Source: Enchytraeus crypticus (lineage: Eukaryota > Annelida > Clitellata > Enchytraeida > Enchytraeidae). From it: a stretch of DNA of 64,000 bases. Within the stretch, counting starts at the first letter, position 1. Each line of letters begins with the position of its first letter. The stretch covers positions 62,001 through 126,000 of the forward strand of contig CAJHZI010000238.1 in assembly GCA_905160935.1 (NCBI GenBank). The letters run 5' to 3'. Below are positions 32,519 to 42,752 of the stretch, piece after piece. Below the pieces are notes generated by a model. That model saw only the letters and a list, made by a program, of their open reading frames with translations. It searched no databases and was not told where the DNA came from. Both the position numbers and the translations under genes were made by a program.

Positions 32519-34821
32519 TGAGGAATGTAGAGAATTGCTGATGCAGAACCTTTTTAGTAAACGAGGTTCTGTACTCGGTGCAGGATTCGGCAGGGTCGCA
32601 GCTAACATGAGCGACGGTCTCGGGCTTCATGCTGGGTCTTACGGGCTGAATCCGTCCCTGATAGTCCCTTCGGTACGTCGCCTCGCCGTCAAACGGCTCA
32701 CAGACAGGCTGATACTCCTCCCGCTTGATGGGCTTCAGCGGCTCCTGGCACCATCTGCAATCAATCAATCAGTTAATTACTCAGTTAATTGATGAGTTAA
32801 TGGATGAGTTAGTGAATGATTTAATTAATGAGTTAATGAATGAGTTAATGATTGAGTTAGTGAATGAGTTAATTAATGGGTTCATGAATGAGTTAGTGAT
32901 TGAGTTAGTGAATGTGCTAATTAATGAGTTAATGATTGAGTTAATGGATGAGTTAGTGAATGAGTTAATGAAGTAGTATATGAAGGAGTTGATGAATGAG
33001 CTAATGAATGAGCTAATCTATCAGTCAGACAATCGATTATAAATCAATCAGTCAGGATGATCGAGTGAGGTGGTAGTGACATATGTATGTCAGCCTGCGT
33101 CGTTAGCTGTAATCTATAAAGAAAGGAATAAAAATTAAATAATCATTCACCCAAATTATTAATTTATAGCCTAAAATTAAACTTTACCGCATGAAACATC
33201 GCTTCATGAAATCAACCTAACTACTCAACATTTCAAGTAAATCATGTCAATCAATTAAAATCTAAACTCTTCGAGGATTAATCAACCCAAAGCCCGCACG
33301 TACTTTCTAAAATCAGCCTTGTGTGACGTCAGCCCCTCGAACTTGCCGCAGACGACCCGGGGAGCGGTGGGCTTGTGCTGCCTCAGAGGCTCAAGGGGCT
33401 TGGCCGTGTAGGCGAGGCGGTAGATGGTGTCGGCGTTCATGCAGTCGACGGGAGGCTGGTAGGGGTCGGGACAGCGCCGGTAGGGCTGACCGACTGGCCA
33501 GGGAGTGTAGTCGACTCGCTGGGTGGTGCTCCCGTCAAACGGGAAGCAGCTGACAAGCGGCTTGTCGTCCGGCTTACAGCTAGGACGCCTGGCTGCGAAT
33601 TATACGATCAGGAATATATTGAAAAGGAAGCTAAAGACAACAACAACAATACGATTAGAGTGCTACTGCTGTCCATGATAACATCGAACACTGTGGACCC
33701 AAGTTACAACCGATGAGCAGAGTGAGGGGGCCGTAAACGGTGAGAGACAAAATACTCGACCGAGGATCAGATGGTGCGGGTTCAAATCTTGGGCTCTCCC
33801 GTCACTGACATCGCTTTCGAGTGAGGAAACTGACGTTAGCCTTAGTTTTACCAGCTTTTTTATTTATTGTTTGATTTATAATTAACAATTGATTGATCTT
33901 TTGATTGATTTATTGACCTAAATAGAAGTATAGATTTGGAATTTTATATAAATAGTTATAGGCCTAGTTGGTCACTGGCTCTTTTTGGTAAATGTAGCCT
34001 ACTTGTATAATGTAATTTTCAGTCACCTATTGAACTACGAGGTAGTATTAATTTATATTAGTTAAGTGTTTAGTGAGTCTTAAAACAAACATGTAATTGC
34101 TTCCTGACTCTGTAATGTTACGTTACGTTACGTTACGTTACTTTACGTTATGTTATGTTATACTGTGCAATGCTATGCTATGCTATGCTATGCTATTCTA
34201 TGCTGTGCTATATGCTAAGTTACGTTTTGTTATGTTACGATACGTTATGTTATATTATTGACTATCACAGTTAACTCTACCTGTTCCCTTGTCGATGAAC
34301 TCTCGTCGATAGCACGTCATTCCGTCTAGCGGAATACAGCAGAGGTTCGGCTCCTCTCTCTTCCTCATGAACGGCTCGGGGAGGCTGTGTCTCACGTAGT
34401 TGTCCCGGTAGATGGTCCTACCCTCGAGCGGGTCGCAGGAGTTGTGGGGCTGACTAGAGGGCTTCATGCTCTCCCTCACCGGCTGGTTGTGACCCGGGAA
34501 CGACGACTGGTAGGACGTGATCGAGTCGAAGGGGTCGCAGAGAGGCGTGTAGCCCGGGGGTTTGTACTCGAACCTCTCGCTCAGCGGCCACTTGCGGTAG
34601 TCAGCTGTCCACAAGTAAACGACTTCAAGCTGGTAAATGTTAGCTAATGTTAACGTCAGATTCCTCACTCGAAAGCGATGTCAGTGACGGGCGAGCTCAG
34701 GATTTGAACCCTGCATATACTGATCCGCGGTCGAGTGCCTTACCGACTTCGCCACTGGTTCCAGCCTGTCTTACATGGAGAGCCATCGTTAACTGAACTT
34801 ACTACTACGAACTTAGTACTA

Positions 34822-34858
<37 letters not shown>

Positions 34859-36995
34859 GCACTGCCTACTGGCAGGTTCATGGTTTAGAACCAAATATTT
34901 ACTGCTATATGGTGATCTATATAAAACAAACACGTGAACTACGTTGTTTATAAGCCACTACCATCAACTTTTTATTTCATACTAACAATGCTTCGTTGTC
35001 TTGTATATAACCAGCATTTCAATGTTGATTATTTCATAGTGACATAGAGATCTCTACAGCTAAATGCAGAAATTACACAAAACCAGTAAAAATAAATCGT
35101 TAAGGATTCCGCTTGAATTGACAATCTTTCTCTGTTCGAATAGAGAAAAAGACTTTAAAAGATGTTATTTTACAGTTCATCAGTGAAGATTTACAAGTAC
35201 GGCAGTTATATAGGCCTATTGGACCTAAGGTCGGTATTTTTGCTGAAATATTGTACACATATGTTGTATAATAAGTATTAGAGTAATTTTCATTATATTT
35301 CACAATTTTATGAGGTGCTTGACTTACTTCTGTTGCTTGTTTCGTCAGAAAATCTGCCCGTAACTTTCAACTGAATTGGCTTTACCGGTCTACTCACGTT
35401 TAGTGGCTTCTCTACAATACAACATACATATTTACACAGCATCCACTGCATATTATTACATTAGATTACTACTTACACAGCCTGTACTGTATGTTATTAC
35501 ATTAGATAACTACTTACACAGCATCCGCTGCATATTATTACATTAGATTACTACTTACACAGCCTCTACCGTATGTTATTACATTAGATAACTACTTACA
35601 CAGCATCCGCTGCATATTATTACATTAGATTACTACTTACACAGCCTCTACCGTATGTTATTACATTAGATAACTACTTACAGAGCATCCGCTGCATATT
35701 ATTACATTAGATTACTACTTACACAGCCTGTACTGTATAGTATTGCATTACATTCACTCTTAATCTAGTTTCATAAGTACATAAATTTAAATATATAATA
35801 TAAATATACAGATCAATTCAGACTCTAATGGCTTTTACTTGATCAATTGCTAATTTCGCGAATATATCAATGTTTTATTTTCCAGTAGCAATCATTCAGT
35901 AACTGATGAAGTATTAGTAAACTCATGGACATCATTAAAAGAATTAACGCTTTGGAGAGACACTGACTGGTGTAGTCTCTCTTGTAGTTGGTCATGCCCT
36001 CCATGCAGCCCTCGGGGGGTTGATAGGGCTCCGGACAGCGCTTGTTCATCTCAGGCATAGGATGCTTCTTGTAGTCAGCTCTGTAGTCAATCAATCAATC
36101 AATCCATCAATCAGTCAGTTAATCAATCAGTCAATCAATCAGTCAGTCAATCAATCAGTAAATCAGTCCATCAGTCAGTTAATCAATAAGTTCATCGATC
36201 AGTCAGTTAATGAATCAGACAATCAATCAGTCACTCAGTTAATCAATCAGTCCATCAATCAGTCAGTTAATCAATCAGTCCATCAATCAGTCAGTTAATC
36301 AATCAGTTAATCAATCAGTCAGTCATTCGGTCCGTCAATCAATCAAATAATCAGTCAATAAATGAATAAATCAATTAATAAATCAATTAATCAATCATTT
36401 CAACAAGACACCAATTCATCAATCAATCAATCAAAGCGATATTAATCAGCAGAGATACAGATATGTACCTTCCTGAGTGATTATTCCACTGAATGAGTGT
36501 TTGATTGACTGATCGATTGATTGATTAAAAAATAGAAAGATGGATTGATTGGTTGATTGACTGACAGATTTATTGATCAATCGATTGATTCATTGATTGA
36601 CTGACTGATTGGCTGATCGATTGATTGATGAAAAGATAGATGGAATTATTGGTTGATTGACTGATAGGTTGATTGATCAATCAATTGATTGATTGATTGA
36701 CTGATTGGCTGATCGATTGATTGATTAAAAGATACACAGATGGATTGATTGGTCGATTGACTGATAGATCGATTCGCTGATTGATTGGCTGATTGATTGA
36801 TTGATTGATAATTGATTGATTGATCACCTGGCAGTGGTTTCGCCCTGCAGGGGGGCACAGCTCTGGTAGGGCAGGGAGTCAGGCTTGCAGCTCTTCGTCT
36901 TGATCATCGGCTTGGTCGGGAACTGATTCCGGTACTCTGTCCCATTCCACGGCTCCACATCCATACATCTGTAGTGGATGGGACACTTGTGCTTC
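32493..36995 (-). CDS. stabilizer of axonemal microtubules (SAXO/FAM154) family protein, 5' end missing
   Basis: Exons (transcript order): 36995-36828, 36080-35968, 35411-35328, 34604-34281, 33592-33304, 32754-32493. Phases join, giving about 412 residues. The protein is a run of Mn-type microtubule-binding repeats with spacing seen in SAXO1/2: 'NGTEYRNQFPTKP', 'TTARADYKKHPMP', 'GMTNYKRDYTKKPLN', 'SNRTDYRKWPLSERFEYKPP', 'SITSYQSSFPGHNQPVR', 'GRTIYRDNYVRHSLPEP', 'GMTCYRREF', 'STTQRVDYTPWPVGQPY', 'TIYRLAYTAKPLEP', 'LTSHKADFRKWCQEPLKP' and 'EATYRRDYQGRIQPVRP'. Known family members bind and stabilise microtubules in cilia, centrioles and sperm tails. Upstream exon(s) with the Cys-rich N-terminus were not found. 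The last residues (YISS) come from minisatellite sequence, so the true 3' end could differ. Confidence 0.86.
32762..33030. repeat. GAGTTAATGAAT-type minisatellite in a SAXO intron
   Basis: After a short CAATCAATCAAT run beside the acceptor of exon 32754-32493, units of ATGAGTTAATGAATGAGTTA repeat to about 33020. Confidence 0.88.
33636..33860 (+). mobile_element. repeat D fragment followed by SINE-B copy
   Basis: 33636-33722 is repeat D (ATTAGAGTGCTACTGCTGTC). 33716-33860 is SINE-B with B-box GGGTTCAAATCTTGGGCTC and tail CGAGTGAGGAAACTGACGTT. Confidence 0.78.
34105..34260. repeat. GTTAC and ATGCT pentanucleotide runs
   Basis: CGTTACGTTACGTTAC and CTATGCTATGCTATGC with decayed flanks, just past the donor of SAXO exon 34604-34281. 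Confidence 0.9.
34640..34890 (-). mobile_element. SINE-B copy, then CT run and LINE-B end
   Basis: 34640-34765 is SINE-B in minus orientation (CTCGAAAGCGATGTCAGTGA, AGGATTTGAACCCTGCATAT). 34826-34885 is a CT run followed by CAGTGCACTGCCTACTGGCA, the minus-strand LINE-B end. Confidence 0.83.
35430..35745. repeat. 41-bp minisatellite in a two-unit higher-order pattern
   Basis: Two alternating 41-bp versions, one with ACACAGCATCCGCTGCATAT and one with ACACAGCCTCTACCGTATGT. Both are followed by TATTACATTAGAT[T/A]ACTACT. Seven to eight units. The array starts about 20 bp from the acceptor of SAXO exon 35411-35328. Confidence 0.93.
36085..36420 (-). repeat. TTGA array (sense) at the 3' end of a SAXO intron
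   Basis: Plus-strand CAATCAATCAGTCAGTTAAT repeats; in gene sense they read TTGATTGA and lead into GACTACAG, the acceptor of exon 36080-35968. Confidence 0.94.
36500..36824 (-). repeat. TCAA array (sense) at the 5' end of the same SAXO intron
   Basis: Plus-strand GATTGATTGGCTGATTGATT repeats (68-90-bp higher-order units) run up to the donor of exon 36995-36828. In gene sense they are TCAATCAA, complementary to the array at 36085-36420. Confidence 0.94.
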
Positions 36996-37004
36996 CTGAA
37001 CGTC

Positions 37005-37265
37005 AATCAATCAACAATCAATCAATCAACAATCAATCAATCAGCAATCTATCAATCACGACATTCAGCAATCAATCAATCAGCAATCCATCAATCTATA
37101 AATCAGCAATCAATCAATCAGCAATCAATCAGTAATCAATCAATCAGCAATCACTCTGTCAGCAATCAATCAGCAATCAATCAGCAATCAGTCAATCAGC
37201 AATGAATCAATCAGCAATCTATCAATCAGCAATCTATCAGCAATCAATCAATCAATAATCTATCG
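37005..37265 (-). repeat. TTGA array (sense) abutting the first SAXO acceptor seen
   Basis: Plus-strand CAATCAATCAGCAATCAATC units begin 10 bp beyond the start of exon 36995-36828. No gene is recognised from 37270 to 37950. Confidence 0.93.
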
Positions 37266-38224
37266 ATCATACTTTCTGCCAGGCGATCGAATGACTAATC
37301 CGTCAATCATTTATTCAATAAATTGATCGATCAAGCAATTAATCAATATTTTGCCCGAGAATTTGTATCATCAGCCTGTGCCATTTCCTTCACCATGCAT
37401 CTGTTCAAATCACAATATCAATCAGACAATCAGTTATTTATGAAAATATTAAAAATGGACATTCGTGTAAACGAATTAATGAATTTGATCGATATATCCG
37501 TAGCCTGAAATGATTCTTGCTTCCGGTTGATTATTACTTCAGGTTGATTGCTGCTTTTTGTTGATTACTTCTTTTTGTTGATAACTGCATTTTGTCGATT
37601 ACTGCTTCCGGTTGATTACTGCTTCCGGTTGATAACTATTTCCGGTATGTCTTCGCTGCATACAAGAAGGTAATGTAGGCATGAATCAACTGATAATTTG
37701 TATTTTAACTACAACTATTAACAGAACAAGCGATCCGTCAGAGAGTCCGCACAGTGAATCTGACAATCTAGCAATTGGTCCATCGTTTTGTATGAATTCA
37801 AACCGAGGTCCTTAAGTGAGTTTCTCCATCAAGTTAAAGTATACTTTATATAGAGGTTACACTTGAGAAATCCAAGTTTGTGAACGTATAAAACTCAAGC
37901 TTGCTTCTCTACTTGTTAAAGGATTAGGTTAAGGGGTATCTGCCTGTCTATCTGATCCTTTGATAATCTATCCAACTTCATGTTCTTTTAGTTCCTCTGA
38001 TAAAAATCTACTTAAAGTATCGGGCAATATATCTGCCACTTGTTTATGTTTTCTGCTCCAACGTAAAGGAAATCTCTGCCACAACATACTTGTTCTTGTA
38101 AATGCATTTGTAGGCTATATTCCTGGGCAAGCTAAAAATCATATCTTTTCGCCAAAGGTCAATATTTTGACGGTTTTGCCTTAGATCTTGGACTTAAATT
38201 GCTTTCATGCTTTCCCTTGTTGTC

Positions 38225-38555
38225 TCTGAGTACTGAGTCTTCAACGCGTGATGCTTTGGCGTCTGTTGGTACAGAGTCTGCTTGAGACGTCCCTGATATT
38301 GCTTTATGACGAGGAACCGGACATTAATTTTTATAGATTTATTGATAGGATAAGCTGCTTACCCACAGTTGCAGATCTGACAGATGCACTTTAGAGGCAT
38401 TGTGACAACAATGATGTATTGAACAGACTATTGCAGAAGCTAAATGTTGCTATGTATGAATTACGAACTAAACGTCAAAACTTTCCAGCAGATCTAAAAG
38501 AACGGACAGCAGTAAATCAAGATATACATATTAGAGATTCTGTTTCTGTGGTATA
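38225..38555 (+). pseudogene. unidentified decayed coding stretch
   Basis: One plus-strand frame reads 'RVMLWRLLVQSLLETSLILL', 'YDEEPDINFYRFIDRIS', 'PTVADLTDAL', a TAG, 'RHCDNNDVLNRLLQKLNVAM', 'YELRTKRQNFPADLKERTAV' and 'NQDIHIRDSVSVV', then stops. Composition is coding-like, with a single internal stop. I do not recognise the family. A 74-codon open frame at 37960-38184 may belong to the same remnant. Confidence 0.4.
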
Positions 38556-39284
38556 GACAAAGGAAAGGGGGCCAGGGGGTTAGAGTCCTTGTGGAACCCC
38601 CCCCTCCCATAAATCTGCGAAAATATCCTGTAGTAAGCTAGCAGCCTGACGTAATTAAGAGTAAATAATTTCATCAAACTAAGAATCATCATATAATACG
38701 TATATAAGAACACATCAGATATATTTGATATATGATCACAACTTTCAAGCATAATACAAATTAGATTATCCATAATTAATTAAATCAATCTATCACAAAA
38801 AAATCTAATAAATTAATTATGAAACTTAACGTCACATTTGACATAATAAAATAACGCTGTTATGGAGACACTAGTTAGCTTAGATACTAAAAAGGTCATC
38901 GAATTATTTCTTAAATGAAAAAATGTGCAAATTTGCCAGCGTTAAAAATCACACGCCTTTTTAGTAGGCTACCGAAGTAGGAAGTCATGAGTCCCATGAC
39001 TATAGGTGCGACATCCGGTAGATCCGGTACGTCCTAGACCCACCTCGATAGGCCTAGCCTATGCTGAATTATTTTCAGTAAAAATTTAAATATTAGGCCT
39101 ACACTAGGTGTAGGGTCTATATATCCTCTAGAAGTTGGAATGTAGGCCGATGTTCTCTAGTTTAATCGACGCGTTTCTGGACACCACTGAGCAGATCTAA
39201 GATAAGCGGATTGATACACGTGAAAGTTTTTTTTAAATGTTGCATTCAAAATCAAAAAATGGAAGAGAATAAAGAAAAACCCTA

Positions 39285-39413
39285 ATGTTAACGTCAGTTT
39301 CCACACTCGAAAGCGATATCAGTGACGGGAGAGCCCAGGATTTAAACCCCGCACATAGCCTACTGATCCGCGGTTGAATATCTTACCTATATCGCCACTA
39401 GCTCCAGCCAGTG
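39285..39413 (-). mobile_element. SINE-B copy
   Basis: CACTCGAAAGCGATATCAGT and AGGATTTAAACCCCGCACAT (B-box region), ending in the CGCCACTAGCTCCAGCC head. Confidence 0.83.
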
Positions 39414-39419
39414 GATATG

Positions 39420-39552
39420 TCATAGGGGATAGACTAGTGATATGGTATGAGACAGAGAGGAGTGGACAAGGTCTATTCGTATCTCGATCGACCCGAGTTA
39501 ACATGCGATTAAAGGGAAGAAGAAAATGGTGATGATGATGATGATGATGATG
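39420..39552 (+). mobile_element. LINE-A 3' tail fragment
   Basis: Starts within the conserved GGGGATAGACTAGTGATATG block and ends in a GATGATGATG run. Confidence 0.78.
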
Positions 39553-39689
39553 TCACATTTAAAATTAGAGAGGGCACGCCATGCATTTCAAACCAATTAT
39601 TATTCGGTAGTAACTGAAACAAAGTCTCCGAAGGCTAAACAAAAGCTAACTATGAATTATAGGTAGGCCTACCGATTAGAGACTTTGGA

Positions 39690-39870
39690 CTAATTCTCTG
39701 TATTTTGAAGTTACACCGTTTTGGACCTTCTTTTTGCTCGCCGGCTTGATTTTGACTCAATAGTGCTCGATGTTGTCAACGATGACTGTAGCACTGACTT
39801 TGAAGACTTTGTTGTTATTAGTAGGCCTATTATTATTATTATTATTATTGTTATTATTATTATTATTATT
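39690..39870 (-). mobile_element. repeat D copy with ATT tail
   Basis: GTTACACCGTTTTGGACCTT, then GCCGGCTTGATTTTGACTC and TAGTGCTCGATGTTGTCAAC, followed by an ATT microsatellite. The copy at 40960-41100 is its reverse complement. Confidence 0.72.
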
Positions 39871-40924
39871 AGAGATCATGTCAATATTTTCATGATAAAT
39901 GACTAAGGTAGGCCTATAGATATATAGAAAATAAAATATAGGGTAATATTGGACAAAAGAGATACATTACGAGTAGGCGATTATGAAATATTCTAAATGA
40001 TTAAAAGTGAATTGTGAATTGACATGAGAATTGCAAATTAAGACAGCAGATCCATAGTTTTAAGTAGATACTCTGGAGAAACACTAATTAGATTGTTTAC
40101 CAGATTTTGACGACTTTATTAAAATAAGGAAATATAGTGACGTCTGGCATATAAATAAAAACAAAACGTCACTATATAAACTGCAGAGCGAAGAGAATCT
40201 AGTAAATTCTTGCGAAAGAAAAAATATTTTTACAATAAAACTTTATTCCTTTTCATTACAATAAAGATCTTATCCACAAGGACAATGGCCTGCATAAAAT
40301 ATAATTGTAAAAATTGTTTTTTGTAAGAATTTAAAAAATTCTTCTAAAGAATTCGAAGCAAAATTAATTAAAGGGGACAGGGTGCGTATAGTCATCTTCA
40401 TATTAAAGAACTTAAACGTCAAATAAGCTTATAAAGTTGAAGTTATCTCCAGTTAAATAAGAGTTAAATTTAAATCAGTTTCCTTTCTCGAAATTTTCTT
40501 TGTCTTTCTTAAATTTCAAACTAAATGTTTAACATACATAGTAGAAATTCACCCATGATAATATAATTATTTTATGCACTGGTTTAAGTGGGAATTGAGA
40601 ATTAGTGAAACTGTCACAATTTTTCGTTTCCCACCCCTTTCATTTACAGATCTCCAAGTGTCTAATATGGGCTCATGTTAAGTAAATTTACTTCAGAAAA
40701 AATGAGCTACAGGCACTAGGTTCCCCTTCCTTCTGCCCCCCCCCCCTCCCCCACTTTAACCGCTGATTGTTTTGCATGATGTCGCTTTTAGTAAAACACA
40801 TTAAATGATTAAATCCTGAGAGCGTTTAGCTCATTGTCAGATGACTAACTATTCTGTATTCTCTATCTATCGAACCTTAGATATTTGAATAGGTTTGTCA
40901 TGAATTTCTCATTGAGAACTGGAT

Positions 40925-41455
40925 CCCCGTGTTATGTCCGGGTTGCTTGAAGACTAGACCATAACATAACATAACAACAATTAGAGTGCTACAGTCATCA
41001 ATGACAACATCGAGCACTATTGAGACAAAATCAAGCCGGCGAGCATAAAAAGGTCCAAAAACGGTGCAAATTCCAAAATCCAGATAATCATTCCTAAGTC
41101 CAAAGTGTATACTTAGCATATTTACCAACCGTGTAAATATGCACGTGTCGTAGAAGGCGACATAAAAATAAGATCCAAACCAACGTCAGAGAGGGCATTC
41201 GGTTGGGGAGCGCCTAGGCTCCAGAAATTGCTACAAAAACTTAAACGAATGTATCGTAAAGAGAGTTTGTAGGGAAGAACTGGATATTAAGCTAGAAAGA
41301 GGTAGACCACAACTGACGTGGGATGCGATACTTAAGAAGGACATGAAAAATAGGGGATTAACTGATGATATGGTGTGGGACAGGGAGGACTGGAGAAAGT
41401 CTATTCATATCCCGACCCTGGTTAAACTGGGATTCAAGGGAAGATGATGATGAGG
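40925..41455 (+). mobile_element. repeat D copy and LINE-A tail in tandem
   Basis: 40925-41100 is repeat D with a GTTATGTCCGGGTTGCTTGA head. 41155-41455 is LINE-A including CAACGTCAGAGAGGGCATTC and 'RGRPQLTWDAILKKDMKNRG', ending in GATGATGAGGATGAT. Sequence from 39900 to 40900 is AT-rich with no gene seen, as is 41460-42700. Confidence 0.8.
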
Positions 41456-42752
41456 ATGATCTGGATCATCACTGTCTAGTTTAACTGCTGCTTTGTTTGG
41501 TCGATCATATGGATCAACCACGGCGATGGTCGGGTTTCTTCATAAAGAAGCCCTTCGGACTTCTGATCTTAACGTTAAGCCCAATAAATATAAAATCTAT
41601 TATTCCTATTTCAGTTGGGTGTATCCTAGATAATACTGATCATCTTTACCGTGAACAGAACTCCGGCAGTTCAATCCAACAGAAGATTTGTCGTTTAAAT
41701 CTACATTACTTGATCTAAAGTGAGCTATTTTTATATAGTTGGTTCAGTGTTATAGCCTCTGTAAACTTGTTGCATTACGAAACTTTTCAGTTACAATTGC
41801 ATTACGCATCCATAAAATTTCTGTAAATATTTGCTTTTTAAACATTTCATTAAAACATTTACTCTCACATCGTGAACTTCTTCAAATATCAAGTTTTTAT
41901 TTTTTGTTTTCACGTACGAATGCATCAACATTATCTAACGTTCTACCTCAAATCGTTTCTTAATCCATGCAATTTTCTAATTAACGTTTGCTATCAAAGC
42001 ATTGCTAAGCCTGACTGTTAATAGTTAAAGGAGTACATTGGATTAGCAAAATGAAGTGTAAATTCATATATAGAGTTTAATAAAGAGTTTCTCAGCATAA
42101 ATATCATACGGCACAACCGGTTCGTTTATTATCTGTCAAGTATTATATTTATCACAAATGACCCAGAGAAAGAACACAGCAAGTCTCTTGTCACCAGAGA
42201 TTTTAAGTATCAGTCCAACACTCTCAGTAAAATACAAAACTACAAAAGCACCCACAAAACAGACACGCGTACAAATGATTAAGTGATGCGGTAACAGATT
42301 CAGAGTCAATTTTCTTATTCCAACATGATCGATATCAATGTAGATCCTGCCAAGTATTAATTTGTCCCACAACTTCTAAGAGCTTTCTAATGCATCACAG
42401 TATAAAGACAACTTCGTAATTTATCAGAGTATAAAGACTGCTTAATAGTGTATTTGAGTATAAACTACTTCGTAATGCATCAGAGTGTAAAGACTACTTC
42501 ATAATTTATCATAGTATAACGACTACTTTGTAATTTATCAGAGTTGTTTTGCTGCTGGAAGACCAATTACATGCATTGAATGACAGAGCTAGCATTGCAG
42601 TTGCTTAACACCAACTGATGCTTATCTTAAATGATTAACAAATGATTAACAAATGATTAACTAATGCTGATAATTTATCTAATTAAATCTTCTTAAACAA
42701 GGGAGATGGACTGAAACGAGCTAGATATATCATCACTGGGTGAAGCTGTCCT

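Noticed and set aside
31520-37265. CRISPR array
   Set aside because: Repeats are contiguous simple tandem units without unique spacers, in an intron-containing animal genome.
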